Assembly: GCA_947591115.1 (NCBI GenBank) | Contig: CANQCX010000004.1 | Coordinates: forward strand, 1 to 23,274 | DNA: 23,274 nucleotides | Source of the DNA: an uncultured Lachnospiraceae bacterium | GTDB lineage: Bacteria > Bacillota > Clostridia > Lachnospirales > Lachnospiraceae | Reading direction: 5' to 3' | In this document: positions 21,746 to 23,274 of the stretch, in pieces | Position numbering within the stretch: the first letter of the stretch is position 1 | Layout of the letters: every line of letters starts with the position of its first letter | Notes under the pieces: model-generated | Databases searched by the model: none | What the model was told of the DNA's origin: nothing | The model's input: only the letters and a program-made list of their open reading frames with translations | Made by a program: the position numbers and the translations under genes

Positions 21746-22762
21746 ATGGCTATTTTAGTTACCGGAGGGGCAGGTTACATCGGAAGTCATACCTGTGTAG
21801 AATTGTTGGATGCAGGATATGAGGTTGTTGTATTGGACAATCTTGTAAATTCTTCGGAGAAGTCGCTGGAGCGTGTGAAGGCGCTGACCGGAAAAGAAGT
21901 AACGTTCTACAAAGGCGATATTCTGGACAGAACGATTTTAAATGAAATTTTTGCAAAAGAAAAGATCGATAGCTGCATTCATTTTGCAGGCTTAAAAGCG
22001 GTCGGCGAATCGGTAGCAAAACCCTGGGAATACTACAACAACAATATTGCGGGTACGCTTACGCTGGTAGACGTGATGCGGCAGAACAACTGCAAAAATA
22101 TCATTTTTTCCTCATCAGCAACCGTATACGGCGATCCGGCGCAGATCCCGATTACGGAGGAGTGTCCGAAAGGACAGTGTACCAATCCGTATGGATGGAC
22201 GAAATCCATGCTGGAGCAGATTTTGATGGATATTCAGAAGGCGGACAACGAGTGGAACGTCATCCTGCTTCGTTACTTTAACCCGATCGGCGCGCACCAG
22301 AGCGGTACGATGGGAGAGAACCCGAACGGAATCCCGAACAACCTGATGCCGTATATCACGCAGGTTGCCGTTGGCAAGTTAAAAGAGCTGGGAGTCTTCG
22401 GCGACGACTATGATACTCCGGACGGAACCGGCGTGCGCGATTACATCCATGTAGTAGATCTTGCCATCGGTCATGTAAAGGCATTAAAGAAAATCGAAGA
22501 AAAAGCGGGACTTTGCATTTACAATCTGGGAACCGGACATGGCTACAGCGTGCTGGATATCGTCAAAAACTTCGAAGAAGCGAACGACATTAAAATCCCG
22601 TATACCATTAAGCCGAGAAGACCGGGCGACATCGCAACCTGCTACTGTGATCCGAGCAAGGCAAAGGCGGAGCTTGGCTGGGAAGCCAAATTCGGTATCA
22701 AGGAGATGTGCGCGGATTCGTGGAGATGGCAGAAGAACAACCCGAACGGTTACGACGACTGA
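21746..22762 (+). CDS. galE: UDP-glucose 4-epimerase
   Basis: 338 aa, the same length as the E. coli enzyme. It interconverts UDP-galactose and UDP-glucose with tightly bound NAD, serving galactose use and supplying UDP-galactose for surface polysaccharides. The Rossmann start is VTGGAGYIGSHT (residues 5-16); SSATVYG (about 122-128) supplies the catalytic Ser/Thr, and YGWTK gives Tyr149 and Lys153, at the same numbers as in E. coli. FNPIGAHQSG and GTGVRDYIHVVDLA are further family blocks. ATG 21746 is 8 nt after AAGGAGA (21731-21737); the in-frame ATG at 21737 overlaps that SD and is unlikely. It is divergent from the AraC-type regulator, and I found no terminator after it. Confidence 0.97.
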   Translation: MAILVTGGAGYIGSHTCVELLDAGYEVVVLDNLVNSSEKSLERVKALTGKEVTFYKGDILDRTILNEIFAKEKIDSCIHFAGLKAVGESVAKPWEYYNNNIAGTLTLVDVMRQNNCKNIIFSSSATVYGDPAQIPITEECPKGQCTNPYGWTKSMLEQILMDIQKADNEWNVILLRYFNPIGAHQSGTMGENPNGIPNNLMPYITQVAVGKLKELGVFGDDYDTPDGTGVRDYIHVVDLAIGHVKALKKIEEKAGLCIYNLGTGHGYSVLDIVKNFEEANDIKIPYTIKPRRPGDIATCYCDPSKAKAELGWEAKFGIKEMCADSWRWQKNNPNGYDD

Positions 22763-22765
22763 TAA

Positions 22766-22833
22766 AAAAATTTAACTGGAAAAATTTAACTAGAAAAATT
22801 TTACTGGAAAAATGTAACTTGAATTTAACGTTG
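22766..22833. repeat. 14-bp tandem repeat, four full units plus a degenerate fifth, in front of the 6S RNA promoter
   Basis: Units: AAAAATTTAACTGG (22766-22779), AAAAATTTAACTAG (22780-22793), AAAAATTTTACTGG (22794-22807), AAAAATGTAACTTG (22808-22821) and AATTTAACGTTG (22822-22833). It begins 4 bp after the galE stop, and its last TTG is the first half of the promoter -35. The A-tracts could act as an UP element or the units as protein sites. No open frame or terminator is seen in it. Confidence 0.9.
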
Positions 22834-22859
22834 AAATCATGCGCATATTAAAGTATAAT
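22831..22859 (+). promoter_or_regulatory. Strong vegetative promoter of the 6S RNA gene
   Basis: TTGAAA (22831-22836, 5/6), a 17-bp spacer and perfect TATAAT (22854-22859), preceded by A/T-rich repeats. Predicted transcription start near 22866. Confidence 0.85.
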
Positions 22860-22883
22860 AAAAGCGTCTACAAAAGAAAAACA

Positions 22884-23094
22884 TTTACCAAAGAGAAATG
22901 ATGGCCTGGAATGTTCGACAATCCTGCTATTTAGAACCTACATTTATTTTTCATGGGATTCCTATATGACTTACCGGATGTCAGGCCGCCTCGTATCAGC
23001 GGAAGGCAGAAAGCAAGCTGCGGTCGCCCACCTGGCTTAGGCTAGGAGTCTAAATTTCAGGAACCGGCATTTTGGGTTTACAAAAGAGAAATGA
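22884..23094. repeat. 18-bp near-perfect direct repeat flanking the 6S RNA
   Basis: TTTACCAAAGAGAAATGA at 22884-22901 and TTTACAAAAGAGAAATGA at 23077-23094 match at 17 of 18 positions, 193 bp apart, bracketing the RNA core. Shorter relatives of the motif (CAAAAGA followed by A/G-rich sequence) lie at 22871, 23103 and 23129. Confidence 0.85.
22885..23085 (+). ncRNA. ssrS: 6S RNA (SsrS) candidate
   Basis: No protein is encoded here, but the RNA folds as a long rod. TCCTG and ATTTAGA near 22921-22937 pair with TCTAAAT and CAGGA near 23048-23062; CCTA pairs with TAGG further in; CAGG plus GGCCGC near 22981-22990 pair with GCGGTC and CCTGG near 23020-23035. The unpaired centre and the early TGTTCG match what I recall of 6S RNA, which binds the housekeeping RNA polymerase holoenzyme and damps promoters in stationary phase. 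A strong promoter stands upstream and a terminator at 23137-23172. The ends are estimates: the primary transcript may run from about 22866. SRP RNA, tmRNA and RNase P RNA do not fit. A covariance search was not possible. Confidence 0.78.
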
Positions 23095-23136
23095 ACAAAC
23101 GCACAAAAGAGCCGTAAGGCATAAGCTGCAAAAGAG

Positions 23137-23172
23137 AAAAGAAGCTGCTTTTTTAAAGAGCAGCTTCTTTTT
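23137..23172 (+). terminator. Intrinsic terminator after the 6S RNA
   Basis: AAAAGAAGCTGCT (23137-23149) pairs over 13 bp with AGCAGCTTCTTTT (23159-23171) around a 9-nt loop, with the T-tract ending at 23172. It lies about 50-70 nt beyond the likely mature 3' end, so trimming would be needed. Confidence 0.9.
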
Positions 23173-23210
23173 CACGTCATAGGAAATATATTGCAGGAGA
23201 AAGGAGTTTT

Positions 23211-23274
23211 ATGAGCGGGACAAAGAAGATCAAACGATATAAGATCGCAATCTGTTCGCTGCTTTTTTTGTGCG
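23211..23274 (+). CDS. 5' end of a secreted or membrane protein (partial)
   Basis: ATG 23211 lies 6 nt after AAGGAG (preceded by another GGAGA) and opens a frame that runs off the window after 21 codons: a basic MSGTKKIKRYK followed by the hydrophobic IAICSLLFLC. This looks like a signal peptide or first transmembrane helix. The terminator at 23137-23172 separates it from the 6S RNA gene; its promoter is not obvious in the 38 bp between. The family cannot be named from this fragment. Confidence 0.7.
   Translation, partial: MSGTKKIKRYKIAICSLLFLC

Noticed and set aside
22766..22833. Tandem repeats as a CRISPR array
   Set aside because: Units are only 14 bp, directly adjacent, with no spacers, and no cas gene is in the window.
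22885..23085. SRP RNA, tmRNA or RNase P RNA
   Set aside because: No SRP GGAAGGAAGCAGC-type tetraloop helix, no tmRNA tag reading frame or tRNA-like ends, and no RNase P conserved GAGGAAAGUC segment was found; the two-sided rod fits 6S better.

Overview
The window reads as a housekeeping region of a Gram-positive Clostridia chromosome, most likely Lachnospiraceae. Pointers are a PolC-type polymerase III alpha subunit, the MEP isoprenoid genes dxr and ispG, an infC-rpmI-rplT operon behind an L20-type leader, vegetative promoters with 17-bp spacers, strong GGAGG ribosome binding sites, and a firmicute-like 6S RNA candidate. I see no insertion sequence, phage gene, CRISPR array or tRNA. The species assignment is inference.

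Layout. Positions 1-63 hold the end of an unidentified gene. A promoter near 95-122 precedes a tightly packed ten-gene plus-strand run (155-12594): a membrane-anchored NodB-like protein with a degraded metal site, a bactofilin, pyrH, frr, uppS, cdsA, dxr, rseP, ispG and polC. It combines nucleotide supply, ribosome recycling, isoprenoid and lipid precursors, envelope proteolysis and replication. A terminator-like hairpin between frr and uppS may split the dosage of the two halves. A minus-strand membrane-anchored beta-propeller-like protein converges on polC with only 5 bp between the stop codons.

From a divergent promoter pair at 13658-13722 a plus-strand operon runs pheA, a Ppx/GppA-HD-like protein and ppk1 (phenylalanine precursor synthesis and polyphosphate metabolism). 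A lipoprotein gene with its own promoter and terminator follows. The infC-rpmI-rplT promoter uses a TTGACA that lies inside that terminator's stem. The transcript then passes an L20-type attenuator and translates IF3 from an apparent AUU start codon.

The rplT terminator is built from the last codons of a convergent AraC-family regulator. That regulator is divergent from galE across a 155-bp intergenic region with a pair of 21-bp-spaced direct repeats. After galE a 448-bp stretch without protein genes carries a 14-bp tandem repeat, a strong promoter, the 6S RNA candidate flanked by a near-perfect 18-bp direct repeat, and a terminator. The window ends in the first 21 codons of a secreted or membrane protein.

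The most unusual points are the NodB-like protein lacking two of three metal ligands, a possible second start inside the bactofilin gene, the attenuator between frr and uppS, the promoter embedded in a terminator before infC, the AUU start of infC, and the repeats around the 6S RNA gene. No wholly new system is evident; most of the rest is ordinary core genome.
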